Below, piece by piece: positions 51,714-59,836 of a DNA stretch of 64,000 nt. A program made the position numbers and the translations under genes. Source of the DNA: JAWXCE01 sp033764775 (GTDB lineage Bacteria; Pseudomonadota; Alphaproteobacteria; Rhizobiales; Rhodomicrobiaceae). Where the stretch lies: assembly GCA_033764775.1 (NCBI GenBank), contig JANRIQ010000020.1, positions 25,059-89,058 on the forward strand, read 5' to 3'. Position 1 is the first letter of the stretch. Every line of letters begins with the position of its first letter. Below the pieces are notes generated by a model. It saw only the letters and a list, made by a program, of their open reading frames with translations, made no database searches and was not told where the DNA came from.

Positions 51714-52295
51714 TTACCGATTGGCGCCAGGCTTCCAGAGCACGTCGCGCGCGCCCTTGTCGTTCACGTGCCGGCTTGCGACGAACAAAAAGTCTGAAAG
51801 GCGATTGACGTATTTCATCGCCGGCTCGCCGACCGCGCCGGGCGTGAGCGCGGCAAGCTCAACCATGGCGCGTTCGGCGCGGCGCACGACGGTGCGCGCC
51901 ACATGGAGCGCGGCGGATTGCGGGGAGCCGCCGGGCAGCACGAACGAGGTGAGAGGGCGCAGATCGGCGTTCAGCCGGTCGATTTCCTGCTCAAGCCGGG
52001 TCACCTGCGTGTCGATGATGCGGAGCGGTTCGCGCCCGCCCGTGTCGGCGTCCGGCGGGACGCACAGATCGGCGCCAAGATCGAACAGGTCGTTCTGGAT
52101 CAGGGCGAGGATCGCGTCGAGATCGGTCTGCGCATCGGTTAAGGTTTGGCGCGCGACGCCGATGAACGCGTTGGCCTCGTCCACCGCGCCGTATGCGCTG
52201 ATGCGGGCATCATGTTTCGACACCCGGGCGCCGCTGCCGAGGCTCGTGACCCCCGCATCGCCCGTGCGCGTATAAATTTTCGTGAGTACAACCAT
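51714..52295 (-). CDS. Cob(I)alamin adenosyltransferase, PduO type
   Basis: A 193-residue ATP:corrinoid adenosyltransferase of the PduO/MMAB family that makes adenosylcobalamin. Signatures: KIYTRTGDAGVTSLGSG (ATP-binding N-terminal loop), ISAYGAVDEANAFIGVA, FVLPGGSPQSAALHVARTVV and RRAERAMVELA near the C-terminus, with YVNRLSDFLFVASRHVN. No cobalamin riboswitch is evident in the short upstream gap. It precedes the rhomboid gene. Confidence 0.94.
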   Translation of the reverse strand: MVVLTKIYTRTGDAGVTSLGSGARVSKHDARISAYGAVDEANAFIGVARQTLTDAQTDLDAILALIQNDLFDLGADLCVPPDADTGGREPLRIIDTQVTRLEQEIDRLNADLRPLTSFVLPGGSPQSAALHVARTVVRRAERAMVELAALTPGAVGEPAMKYVNRLSDFLFVASRHVNDKGARDVLWKPGANR

Positions 52296-52314
52296 ATCGC
52301 CCGGATTTCAGCCT

Positions 52315-52911
52315 TCACCATTTGTAGCCGAGCCGGACGCCTGCGTTGGTCAAACCGTCATTCTCGCCGCACAGACCCGCATTCGACATGTGATCGACCG
52401 TCAGGAGGATACGCCATTGCTCCGACAGGGCAACGCCCAAAGACGCCGATTCGCGGAAATTGAACGCGCAGCCGAACGCCGCATCGTCCTTGTCGTCATG
52501 AGGGCCGTCGTGCAAGGCGCCGCCGAAGCTGGTTTCGACGAAAATACGGTCGGTCAGTTTGGTATCCCAGGTGAAGCCGAAATAGCCCATGCTGGTGTCG
52601 CCGCTGAAGCTCACGGTCGCCCCGAGATGCGGACGCGGCATGAGGAAATGATCGAGAAAATTGCCGCGCTCGTGGCCGACGCGCCCGAACAGGACTTCTG
52701 CGTTCAAGTCCACTCCGTCCTCGCTGTTCGACTCCTCCGCATCGTGCAGGAGCAATCCGAAACGGACCTCGTCAATCGTCGGAAATGGCGCCGTTTTCTC
52801 GAAGTTGTCCAGGAAACCGGCGGTGGCGGGGCTCGCGATCAAGGCTGCGAGGGCTAGCGCTTTAAAGCTTACGGCCAGCAGAAATTTGGAGTGGGAACCG
52901 ACCGCGATCAT
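52315..52911 (-). CDS. Acyloxyacyl hydrolase / lipid A deacylase PagL-like
   Basis: A 198-residue outer-membrane beta-barrel protein resembling PagL, which removes the 3-O acyl chain of lipid A. It has a signal peptide (cleavage near ATAGF), alternating barrel strands, the catalytic-type H-x-S-N-A motif (HMSNAG, His174/Ser176) and a C-terminal aromatic residue (GYKW). PagL's third residue, Glu, is 12 residues after the Ser; here the nearest Glu is 7 after (Glu183), so activity is plausible but unproven. Loss or gain would alter lipid A acylation. Confidence 0.75.
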   Translation of the reverse strand: MIAVGSHSKFLLAVSFKALALAALIASPATAGFLDNFEKTAPFPTIDEVRFGLLLHDAEESNSEDGVDLNAEVLFGRVGHERGNFLDHFLMPRPHLGATVSFSGDTSMGYFGFTWDTKLTDRIFVETSFGGALHDGPHDDKDDAAFGCAFNFRESASLGVALSEQWRILLTVDHMSNAGLCGENDGLTNAGVRLGYKW

Positions 52912-53045
52912 CAAAGCCTCGTCGTCACGCAATGCGTGTATAGAAGCCTGTTGCGTCGCGTCAGTCAAACGCGTTGGGGCGGCCGCACCGAAATCCTCGG
53001 CGGCCGTGAGAATTTTACAACGAGAGGCGAAATCGCCGGCGCCGC

Positions 53046-53243
53046 TCAGGGCGTGCGGCCGCTGAAATAGATCGCCGCCATGGCGATGACGATGGCGATG
53101 AATTGCAGCCCAACCCGCCACCGCATCAGCTGCTGACTGCGGCCCGGGTTGTCGCCGCGCAGCATCGTCCACAGGCCGAGGGTGAGCACGATGGCGACGG
53201 CCGCCAGCGCGATGGGGATGATGTTGTTGACGATCTGCTCCAT
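53046..53243 (-). CDS. HIG1-domain twin-transmembrane protein
   Basis: A 65-residue inner-membrane protein with two hydrophobic helices (about 7-28, IPIALAAVAIVLTLGLWTML, and 44-60, LQFIAIVIAMAAIYF) joined by a polar loop (RGDNPGRSQQLMRWR). This fits the HIG1-type twin-TM proteins found in alphaproteobacteria near the cobalamin adenosyltransferase gene. Eukaryotic HIG1 proteins assist cytochrome oxidase assembly; the bacterial role is inferred only. Confidence 0.85.
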   Translation of the reverse strand: MEQIVNNIIPIALAAVAIVLTLGLWTMLRGDNPGRSQQLMRWRVGLQFIAIVIAMAAIYFSGRTP

Positions 53244-53268
53244 GGGTCCTGCGTTTATGATATAAGGT

Positions 53269-53691
53269 TTAGGCCTTGCGGCCGGCGATCAGCCAGTAAA
53301 TGAAACCCGCGGCGAACCCGGCGGTTGCGACGATGGCCAGGTATTGCCCCGATTGATCTTTAGCGCCGGACACAGCAAGCGGCGCCATCGCCGCCGTGAC
53401 GCCGCCCGCCGCGACATAATACAACACCGAGCGGATGTTGAGCGCCTCGCCGATGACGACGGCGACGATGCACGGGGCAAGAACGGCGGCCGGGGCGGAG
53501 ATGAGCGCGTAGCTCATCTGGTCATATATCTCGGCGAAGGCGTCCGGCGACATTTCTCCGGCGAACTCCCGCTCCACCCGCTGCGCCCAAAACGGGCCGC
53601 CCACCCAGAACAGCACGACGAGCGCTGTCAGCGCCCCGAAAATCACTCCGAAAATGACGCTGAACACGCGCCCGATGAACGATGCGATCAT
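53269..53691 (-). CDS. Hypothetical membrane protein
   Basis: A 140-residue protein with four predicted transmembrane segments (about 5-30, 58-80, 88-106 and 116-136). A loop between the first two contains FAGEMSPDAFAEIYDQMSYA. No cysteine cluster or catalytic motif is visible and no family is recognised. It lies in a run of minus-strand genes between rlmN and the HIG1 protein, 25 bp upstream of the latter's start. Confidence 0.75.
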   Translation of the reverse strand: MIASFIGRVFSVIFGVIFGALTALVVLFWVGGPFWAQRVEREFAGEMSPDAFAEIYDQMSYALISAPAAVLAPCIVAVVIGEALNIRSVLYYVAAGGVTAAMAPLAVSGAKDQSGQYLAIVATAGFAAGFIYWLIAGRKA

Positions 53692-53716
53692 GATGACCTC
53701 GGCCCGAAGCCCGCTC

Positions 53717-54928
53717 TCATGCGGCCGTGATAGACCCGCGCAGGCTCGCCCGCAACTTCTCGCTCGCCGACTTGAGTTGCCCGCAGGCCGCCATGATGTC
53801 GCGCCCGCGCGGCGTGCGTATGGGGCTGGCGTAACCGGCGCGGTTCACGACTTCGGCGAAGCGCTCGATCTGCTCCCAGTCCGAGCACTCATAGGGCGCG
53901 CCGGGCCACGCGTTGAACGGGATGAGGTTGATTTTCGCCGGAATGCCAGCGAGCAGCCGCACCAGCTCCTTCGCCTCGGCGAGGCTGTCGTTCACGCCCT
54001 TCAGCATCACATACTCGAAGGTGATGCGGCGTGCGTTCGATAGCCCCGGATAGGCGCGGCAGGCGGCGAGCAGCTCGGCGATGGGCCATTTGCGGTTGAG
54101 CGGCACCAGCACGTCGCGCAGATCGTCGCGCACGGCGTGAAGCGAAATCGCGAGCATTGTGCCCGCCTCGGCGCCCCAGCGGCCGATCATTGGCACGACG
54201 CCGGAGGTCGAGAGCGTGATCCGGCGCTTCGACAGCCCGAGCCCGTCCGGGTCGGAGGCGATGGCCATCGCGGTCTTCACGTTGTCAAAGTTATACAGTG
54301 GCTCGCCCATGCCCATGAGCACGACGTTGGTGATCTTGCGCTCAGCGTCCGGCAGGCCGCGCTTGTCCGACGCCTCGGCGCCCGGCCAGTCGCCGATGCG
54401 GTCGCGCGCGATGAGGATTTGGCTCGCGATCTCGCCCGCCGTCAGGTTGCGCACCAGCGCCTGCGTGCCCGTGTGGCAGAAGGTGCAGTTGAGCGTGCAG
54501 CCGACCTGGCTGGAGACGCACAGCGTGCCGCGATCCGCTTCCGGGATGTAAACCGCCTCGACCTCGGGCGGGCGCTCGCCGGGGCGCGATGGAGCGAGCC
54601 GCAACAGCCACTTGCGCGTGCCATCCACCGAGATTTGCTCGGCGGCGATCTCTGGCCGGGCGAGCGTAAAGGCGCCGTCGAGCAGCGCGCGCGTCGCCTT
54701 GCCGATGTTGGTCATCGCCATAAAATCGGTCGAGCCGCGCACATACATCCACGACCAGAGCTGCGCCGCGCGCATGCGCGTCTCCCGGTCGGGAACGCCC
54801 GCGCGGCCGATCGCGGCGGCCAGTTCGCTGCGGTCGAGCCCGATGAGCGTCGACCGCGAAACCTCTCGATCGGGCTGAACGCGAACGGCGGGCCGATCCG
54901 CTTCGCGCGCTGCTAGGTTTGCGTCCAA
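53717..54928 (-). CDS. rlmN: 23S rRNA/tRNA adenine-C2 methyltransferase
   Basis: RlmN is a radical-SAM enzyme that methylates A2503 of 23S rRNA and A37 of several tRNAs. It has about 403 residues. The cluster motif is CTLNCTFC in SQVGCTLNCTFCHTGTQ; also VLMGMGEPLYNFDNV, ITLSTSGVVPMI and the substrate-methylating cysteine near the C-terminus (DIMAACGQLKS). No ATG is available before the conserved region; TTG at 54928, with GGAAAGG upstream, is taken as start. Confidence 0.95.
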   Translation of the reverse strand: MDANLAAREADRPAVRVQPDREVSRSTLIGLDRSELAAAIGRAGVPDRETRMRAAQLWSWMYVRGSTDFMAMTNIGKATRALLDGAFTLARPEIAAEQISVDGTRKWLLRLAPSRPGERPPEVEAVYIPEADRGTLCVSSQVGCTLNCTFCHTGTQALVRNLTAGEIASQILIARDRIGDWPGAEASDKRGLPDAERKITNVVLMGMGEPLYNFDNVKTAMAIASDPDGLGLSKRRITLSTSGVVPMIGRWGAEAGTMLAISLHAVRDDLRDVLVPLNRKWPIAELLAACRAYPGLSNARRITFEYVMLKGVNDSLAEAKELVRLLAGIPAKINLIPFNAWPGAPYECSDWEQIERFAEVVNRAGYASPIRTPRGRDIMAACGQLKSASEKLRASLRGSITAA

Positions 54929-54959
54929 CGCTGCGCCGCCTTTCCGCCCGGGGCCATCG

Positions 54960-55619
54960 TCACGGGCACGCCTGATCCATGCGCTTCACCGCAGCGCCGA
55001 AGCCCGAGAGGGAGTATTTGTCCGTCGTCTCGGTGCCGCGCGCCGACACGCCTTTCACCAGCATCACGGTCTCCGCGCCGTTCGTCATGACCTCAACGAG
55101 CCTGCGCTCCCGAGCAGGGTCTTTGATGAAGGCCTTGTCCTGCCGGGGAAAGAACTCGAACTCCTCCGCGCCGACGATGACCGTCACCGAACCGTCCTGT
55201 TTCAGCGGGTAGCCGATGGACACGCTGGCTTCGTTGCGCACGCCATCCTTCGGCCACGTCGTCAGATAGAAGTGGATCGGTCCACGCTTGGCCTCTTTCG
55301 GCAGCTTCTCCTGCGGGATGGCCGCTGCAAAGCATAGCTTGGAGCCGCCCGCCTCATGGACATATGAGTGCCAGTCGTCATGCTTCTCCAGAAATTTCGC
55401 CGGCGGAACCACCACGACGGGCTTGGGCCGGGGCGGCGCGACAGGCGCAGCGCCCGGCGCGACCGCCGGCGCGGCCGCTGCGGCGGGTCCGGCGGGCGTC
55501 GCAGGTTTAGGCGCGGGGCGCGCGGCGGGGGCCGCTCCGGATGCGGGCGGGGTGGTCTGGGCCACCGCCTGTCCACAAACAAAACAGAAAATCGCAAACA
55601 CGGACGATGTGATTCGCAT
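54960..55619 (-). CDS. Invasion-associated locus B (IalB) family protein
   Basis: A 219-residue periplasmic protein. The ATG at 55619 starts a signal peptide (MRITSSVFAIFCFVCGQAVA). A low-complexity Ala/Pro linker spans about residues 22-75. The IalB domain follows: HDDWHSYVHEAGGSKLCFAA, GPIHFYLTTWPKDGVRNEAS, IGYPLKQDGSVTVIVGAEEF, YSLSGFGAAVKRMDQACP. IalB was named in Bartonella invasion but is widespread in non-pathogenic Rhizobiales. It is 31 bp upstream of rlmN on the same strand. Confidence 0.9.
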   Translation of the reverse strand: MRITSSVFAIFCFVCGQAVAQTTPPASGAAPAARPAPKPATPAGPAAAAAPAVAPGAAPVAPPRPKPVVVVPPAKFLEKHDDWHSYVHEAGGSKLCFAAAIPQEKLPKEAKRGPIHFYLTTWPKDGVRNEASVSIGYPLKQDGSVTVIVGAEEFEFFPRQDKAFIKDPARERRLVEVMTNGAETVMLVKGVSARGTETTDKYSLSGFGAAVKRMDQACP

Positions 55620-55711
55620 GCACCTGATCCAGCGTGTTGTTGGCGATGGCGGTTCCGATCTCATCGTATGTATATCTCTTTCGGCCGTGACGCCACAGGC
55701 CAGGGTGAAAT

Positions 55712-56248
55712 TTAGACCTCTGGTTTGCCTGTGCGTCGAAAGGACGGCCCGAAAACGTGCTCCGGTTTGGCCTCTGAGGGACCGCCCTCGCCGACGGGGC
55801 GCGGCGCCGCACGGCCCAGGCTCACCGCGCGGTCATACATCACGATCGCGCCCGCCATGGCGACATTGATGCAAAACGCTGTCGGGATTTTGACCACATA
55901 ATCGCAGCGCGAGACCATATCCGGCGACAACGAGCCGCGCTCCGGGCCGAGCACATACGCCGCCTGCAGCGGGTGGCGGAAGCTTGGCAGCTCGATGGCG
56001 TCGTCCGTCAGCTCCACGCCCACGAGCCTGCAGCCTTTCGGCAGGCGCATGTCGTCCGGGCCGGCCCACTCGTAAATCGGCAGATGCGTCTCCGCTTTCG
56101 ATGTGTCGGATCGGAAATCGGCGGCGCGCACCGGCGCGCTCACGGTGAAAAAGAAGCTCGCGCCGAACGCGTGGGCGGAGCGGACGAGGTTGCCGACATT
56201 GAGCGGCTTGGAGATACGCTCCGCGCCGATGGCGAAATAGCCGCGCAT
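55712..56248 (-). CDS. SpoU/TrmH-family RNA methyltransferase
   Basis: A 178-residue SPOUT methyltransferase. Motif 1 is LNVGNLVRSAHAFGASFFF, motif 2 AYVLGPERGSLSPDMVSRCD and motif 3 VKIPTAFCINVAMAGAIVMY, the knot that binds S-adenosylmethionine. The ATG at 56248 is preferred, since the longer form overlaps the lipoprotein gene upstream. A short Pro/Glu-rich tail follows. The RNA target (tRNA or rRNA) cannot be deduced. Confidence 0.9.
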   Translation of the reverse strand: MRGYFAIGAERISKPLNVGNLVRSAHAFGASFFFTVSAPVRAADFRSDTSKAETHLPIYEWAGPDDMRLPKGCRLVGVELTDDAIELPSFRHPLQAAYVLGPERGSLSPDMVSRCDYVVKIPTAFCINVAMAGAIVMYDRAVSLGRAAPRPVGEGGPSEAKPEHVFGPSFRRTGKPEV

Positions 56249-56277
56249 GACGTCCTGGCGAACCGGCGCGGCCGGCC

Positions 56278-56649
56278 CTACCCTTTTTGCAAAACCACCG
56301 TGATCCGGCTGGGGTATTTCTGCCACGCGCCTGTCGCGGCGTCCACTACGCCGAGGTCGAGCAGGAAAAAGCTTCCCACGGTGGCGGCGGAAAGTTCAGA
56401 CGACAGAACCTCGGTCTTGGTCTGATAGCCGGGCGCGGAGCAGGTGAATTCAAGATTTTTCTTGGACTTGGACAACGTGATTTGGCGCCGCTCAGGGGTC
56501 GAAAAGCCGACGTTCTCACCGTCGCGCCTGACCTCGCACGTGCCGCTTGCCGGAACCACTTCAACCTGGATGGTTTGGTCAACGCCTTCGACAATCGTCG
56601 CGCAACCCGCGAGCGGCATGATTAGGGCCAGGACAAAAATCTTTTGCAT
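56278..56649 (-). CDS. Hypothetical lipoprotein
   Basis: A 123-residue predicted lipoprotein: signal peptide with lipobox PLAGC (Cys16). The mature domain is beta-rich (TIQVEVVPASGTCEVRRDGE, TPERRQITLSKSKKNLEFTC, SAPGYQTKTEVLSSEL) with two more cysteines, resembling PEGA-like extracytoplasmic domains. A hydrophobic stretch (AATVGSFFLLDLGVVDAAT) lies near the C-terminus. It is upstream of the SpoU gene on the same strand. Function unknown. Confidence 0.75.
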   Translation of the reverse strand: MQKIFVLALIMPLAGCATIVEGVDQTIQVEVVPASGTCEVRRDGENVGFSTPERRQITLSKSKKNLEFTCSAPGYQTKTEVLSSELSAATVGSFFLLDLGVVDAATGAWQKYPSRITVVLQKG

Positions 56650-56802
56650 ACGTCATCCTTAAAAATGTTCGTCACTCATATCGTCTGTCGGGCGCGCGCT
56701 CTAGTGAAACAAAGACGCACGTTCCAGAAAATTTGATATTTATTGGGGAACTTTTTGAAGCAGCGTTTTCATTGTTCATCTGACCGGTGAGAAGGAGAGT
56801 CA

Positions 56803-57774
56803 ATGCGGGCGATGTTATCGGATGGCGTAAGCGGAACGGCGGGGCTGGCGCTGAACGACATCGCTCCGCCGCTGGCGGGGCCCGGCGAAGTTGTGCTGAG
56901 CGTGCGCGCGGTCGCCCTCAACTTCTTCGACACCCTCATAACCCGCGGCAAATATCAGGAAAAGCCCACCGCGCCGTTCTCGCCGGGCGGGGAGGTCGCC
57001 GGGGTCGTCGCCGCACTCGGCGATGGCGTCACGGGATTGGCGGTCGGCCAGCGCGTAATGGCCTATGTGCGGCACGGCGGCTGCCGTGAAGCGCTGGCCG
57101 TCTCGGCAGAGGCCGCGATCCCTATCCCGGACGGCGTGAGCGACGAGGCCGCCGCCTGCCTGTCCATCACCTATGGCACGGCGATCCACGCGCTTTCGGA
57201 TCGCGCCGCGCTCAAGCCCGGCGAAACGGTGGCGGTGCTGGGCGCTTCGAGCGGCGCCGGTTTGGCGGCGATCGAGGTGGCGAAGTTAATGGGCGCCCGC
57301 GTCATCGCCGCCGCATCCTCGCCCGAGCGGCTAGCCGCGTGCCGCGCCCACGGGGCTGATGAGGCGATCGACTATGAAGCCGAGGATTTGAAAGCCGCGC
57401 TGAAGGCGTTGACCGGCGGCCGCGGCGCGGACGTGATCTATGATTGCGTTGGCGGCAAGCACGCCGAGCCGGCCTTGCGCGCCTGCGCGTGGGAGGGGCG
57501 CTATCTCGTGGTCGGGTTCGCCGCCGGCGTGCCCAATCCACCGTTCAACCTGCTGCTGCTGAAAGGCTGCGCGGCGCTCGGGGTGTTTTTCGGCGAATTT
57601 GTCGCCCGCGCGCCTCTGCGGCATAGGGCCAACATGGCGCTCGCGCTTGGCTGGGTCGAAAGCGGGGCCCTGCGGCCCCACATCCACTCGGTCATGCCGC
57701 TTGAGGATGCGGCGACGGCAATCGGCATGCTGGAAGATCGGGCCGTCTCGGGCAAGATCGTGCTTAAACCTTAG
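56803..57774 (+). CDS. Zinc-independent NADPH:quinone oxidoreductase (MDR family)
   Basis: A 323-residue medium-chain reductase/dehydrogenase of the zeta-crystallin/quinone oxidoreductase group. The GroES-like N-terminal domain has NFFDTLITRGKYQ and PFSPGGEVAGVV. The cofactor domain has AVLGASSGAGLAAIEVAKLM. The cysteine ligands for catalytic and structural zinc of alcohol dehydrogenases are absent. The ATG at 56803 has a GAAGGAGAG ribosome-binding site. The substrate is unknown. Confidence 0.9.
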   Translation: MRAMLSDGVSGTAGLALNDIAPPLAGPGEVVLSVRAVALNFFDTLITRGKYQEKPTAPFSPGGEVAGVVAALGDGVTGLAVGQRVMAYVRHGGCREALAVSAEAAIPIPDGVSDEAAACLSITYGTAIHALSDRAALKPGETVAVLGASSGAGLAAIEVAKLMGARVIAAASSPERLAACRAHGADEAIDYEAEDLKAALKALTGGRGADVIYDCVGGKHAEPALRACAWEGRYLVVGFAAGVPNPPFNLLLLKGCAALGVFFGEFVARAPLRHRANMALALGWVESGALRPHIHSVMPLEDAATAIGMLEDRAVSGKIVLKP

Positions 57775-57873
57775 CGCTGTTACCGGTTTTTACAAAAAGA
57801 TACCTGCACGCGGCGCCATGACGGCGCAGAAGCCGCAATTCCATCGTATATGAAGCGGCAGGAGGCGGTGCGC

Positions 57874-59142
57874 ATGGATCGCAAACTGGATCAGTCGTCG
57901 GTCAGGGATATCGAGCAGGTGCTGGGCGTCGGCGCCGGCCGGCCGAACCCGTGGCGCAAGCGCGCGCGGGCCATCCTCATCATGGGCGCGGTCATCGGCG
58001 CGGCGGCGTACTGGTTCACGCGCCCGCCGGCCCCTGTCGGCCCTGGCTATGTGACGGAACCGGTCGCGCGCCGGGATTTGATCATCAGCGTGACCGCGAC
58101 CGGCATCGTCGAGCCGACCAATCAGGTGGAAATTTCGAGTGAATTGTCCGGCATTGTGCGCGCCGTGTTCGTCGATTTCAACGATCAGGTGAAAGCCGGC
58201 CAGCCGTTGCTCGAACTGGACACGGTGACGCTCAACGCCCAGGTGGCGCGGTCCCGCGCGTCGCTCGCGGCGGCGCGGGCGCGGGTCGTGCAGGCGAAGG
58301 CGACCGTCGTGGAGAAAGACGCGCAACTGAAGCGAACATCGGCGCTCGCCGACCGAAACTTCTCATCCCAAACCGCGCTTGAGGCGGCGAAAGCGGAATT
58401 TGATCGCGCCGTTGCATCCCAGGCGAGCGCCGAGGCCGATGTGGAGGTGGCCGAGGCCGAATTGAAGCAAAACGAAACCAGCCTCTCCAAGGCGCGGGTC
58501 TACTCGCCCATCGATGGGGTGGTGCTGAAGCGCTCAGTCGAGCCGGGGCAAACGGTCGCCGCTTCCTTTCAGACGCCGATCCTGCTGACGCTCGCCGAAG
58601 ATTTGCGCAAAATGGAGCTGCGCGTCGATATCGACGAGGCGGACATTGGCAAGGTGAAGGAAGGCCAGACCGCGACATTCACGGTCGAAGCCTACCAGGA
58701 GAAAACTTTTCCCGCGCAGATCAGCCAGGTGCGCTACGCCTCCGAGACGGTGGACGGCGTCGTGACCTATAAGGCCGTGCTCGGTTTCGACAACGCGGAG
58801 CTGCTGCTGCGCCCCGGCATGACGGCCACGGCGGACATCCTCATTGAGCGCATCGAAGGAGCGCTAACCGCCCCGAACGCCGCGTTGCGCTTCCGGCCGC
58901 CCGAGACGCCAAAGACCGGCGGCGGACTGCTTTCGCGCCTGTTCTTCCGCATCCCCCGAGCGCCTCAACCCGAGCCGGAGCCGAAAGGCGGGATGCGCAC
59001 GGTCTATACGCTGGACGGCGCCGCTCCACGCCGCGTCGAGGTGCGGGCGGGCGCGACGGACGGCGCCCACACCGCGATCCTTAGCGGCGATCTGGCGGAA
59101 GGGCGCCCGGTCATCATTGATGTGGCGGAGCCGAAGCGCTGA
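57874..59142 (+). CDS. Efflux periplasmic adaptor, MacA-like
   Basis: A 422-residue membrane-fusion protein of the MacA type that links a MacB-type ABC transporter to a TolC-like channel. The ATG at 57874 is set by AGGAGG at 57860-57865. One transmembrane anchor (about 38-54, AILIMGAVIGAAAYW), lipoyl halves (VEISSELSGIVRAVFVDFND; VYSPIDGVVLKRSVEPGQTV) and a coiled-coil hairpin (SLAAARARVVQAKATVVEKD) are visible. It heads the three-gene operon with an ATPase and a permease gene. Confidence 0.92.
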   Translation: MDRKLDQSSVRDIEQVLGVGAGRPNPWRKRARAILIMGAVIGAAAYWFTRPPAPVGPGYVTEPVARRDLIISVTATGIVEPTNQVEISSELSGIVRAVFVDFNDQVKAGQPLLELDTVTLNAQVARSRASLAAARARVVQAKATVVEKDAQLKRTSALADRNFSSQTALEAAKAEFDRAVASQASAEADVEVAEAELKQNETSLSKARVYSPIDGVVLKRSVEPGQTVAASFQTPILLTLAEDLRKMELRVDIDEADIGKVKEGQTATFTVEAYQEKTFPAQISQVRYASETVDGVVTYKAVLGFDNAELLLRPGMTATADILIERIEGALTAPNAALRFRPPETPKTGGGLLSRLFFRIPRAPQPEPEPKGGMRTVYTLDGAAPRRVEVRAGATDGAHTAILSGDLAEGRPVIIDVAEPKR

Positions 59143-59143
59143 G

Positions 59144-59836
59144 ATGCCCGCGCCGGTGGTTGAGTTCCGCAAGGTGGCGAAGATCTACGGCGCCGGAGAC
59201 GCCGCAGTTCGCGCGCTGGCGGGCGTCGATCTCACCATCGCGGAGGGCGAGTTCACCGCGATCATGGGGCCGTCCGGTTCCGGCAAATCGACCGCGATGA
59301 ACCTGCTCGCCTGCCTAGACACGCCAACCTCGGGCGAATACCTGTTCAAAGGCGTGAGCGTCGGCGCCCTCACCCGCAATCAACGGGCGCTGCTCCGGCG
59401 GCATTATCTCGGCTTCGTGTTTCAGGGCTTCAACCTGCTCGCGCGCACCACGGCGGCGGAGAATGTGGAGTTGCCGCTCGTCTATCGCGCCATGCCGTCG
59501 GCCGAGCGCCGCGCCCGCGCCATGAAAGCGCTCGACCTGGTGGGGTTGAAGGGCCGCGAAAGCCACACGCCCGCGGAGCTGTCCGGCGGTCAGCAGCAGC
59601 GCGTCGCCATCGCCCGCGCGCTTGTCTCCGGCCCGGCGGTGCTCCTCGCCGACGAGCCGACAGGCAACCTGGACAGCGCGCGCAGCCGGGAGATCATGGA
59701 ACTGCTCACGAGCCTCAACCACGACGAGGGGCTGACCATCGTCATGGTGACGCACGACCCGGTGATGGCCGCCTATTGCCGCCGCATCGTGCATGTGGAG
59801 GATGGGCGCATCGGCCGCATCGAGGAGCGCGGCTGA
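59144..59836 (+). CDS. ABC transporter ATP-binding protein (MacB/LolD-type)
   Basis: A 230-residue nucleotide-binding subunit. Walker A is GPSGSGKSTAMNLLACLDTP, the signature ELSGGQQQRVAIARALV, Walker B VLLADEPTGNLDS, and the H-loop VTHDP. The start at 59144 follows the adaptor stop codon by 1 bp, and the permease start overlaps its stop codon. Domain arrangement differs from E. coli MacB, where ATPase and permease are fused; here they are separate, as in Lol- and FtsE-like systems. Confidence 0.94.
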   Translation: MPAPVVEFRKVAKIYGAGDAAVRALAGVDLTIAEGEFTAIMGPSGSGKSTAMNLLACLDTPTSGEYLFKGVSVGALTRNQRALLRRHYLGFVFQGFNLLARTTAAENVELPLVYRAMPSAERRARAMKALDLVGLKGRESHTPAELSGGQQQRVAIARALVSGPAVLLADEPTGNLDSARSREIMELLTSLNHDEGLTIVMVTHDPVMAAYCRRIVHVEDGRIGRIEERG

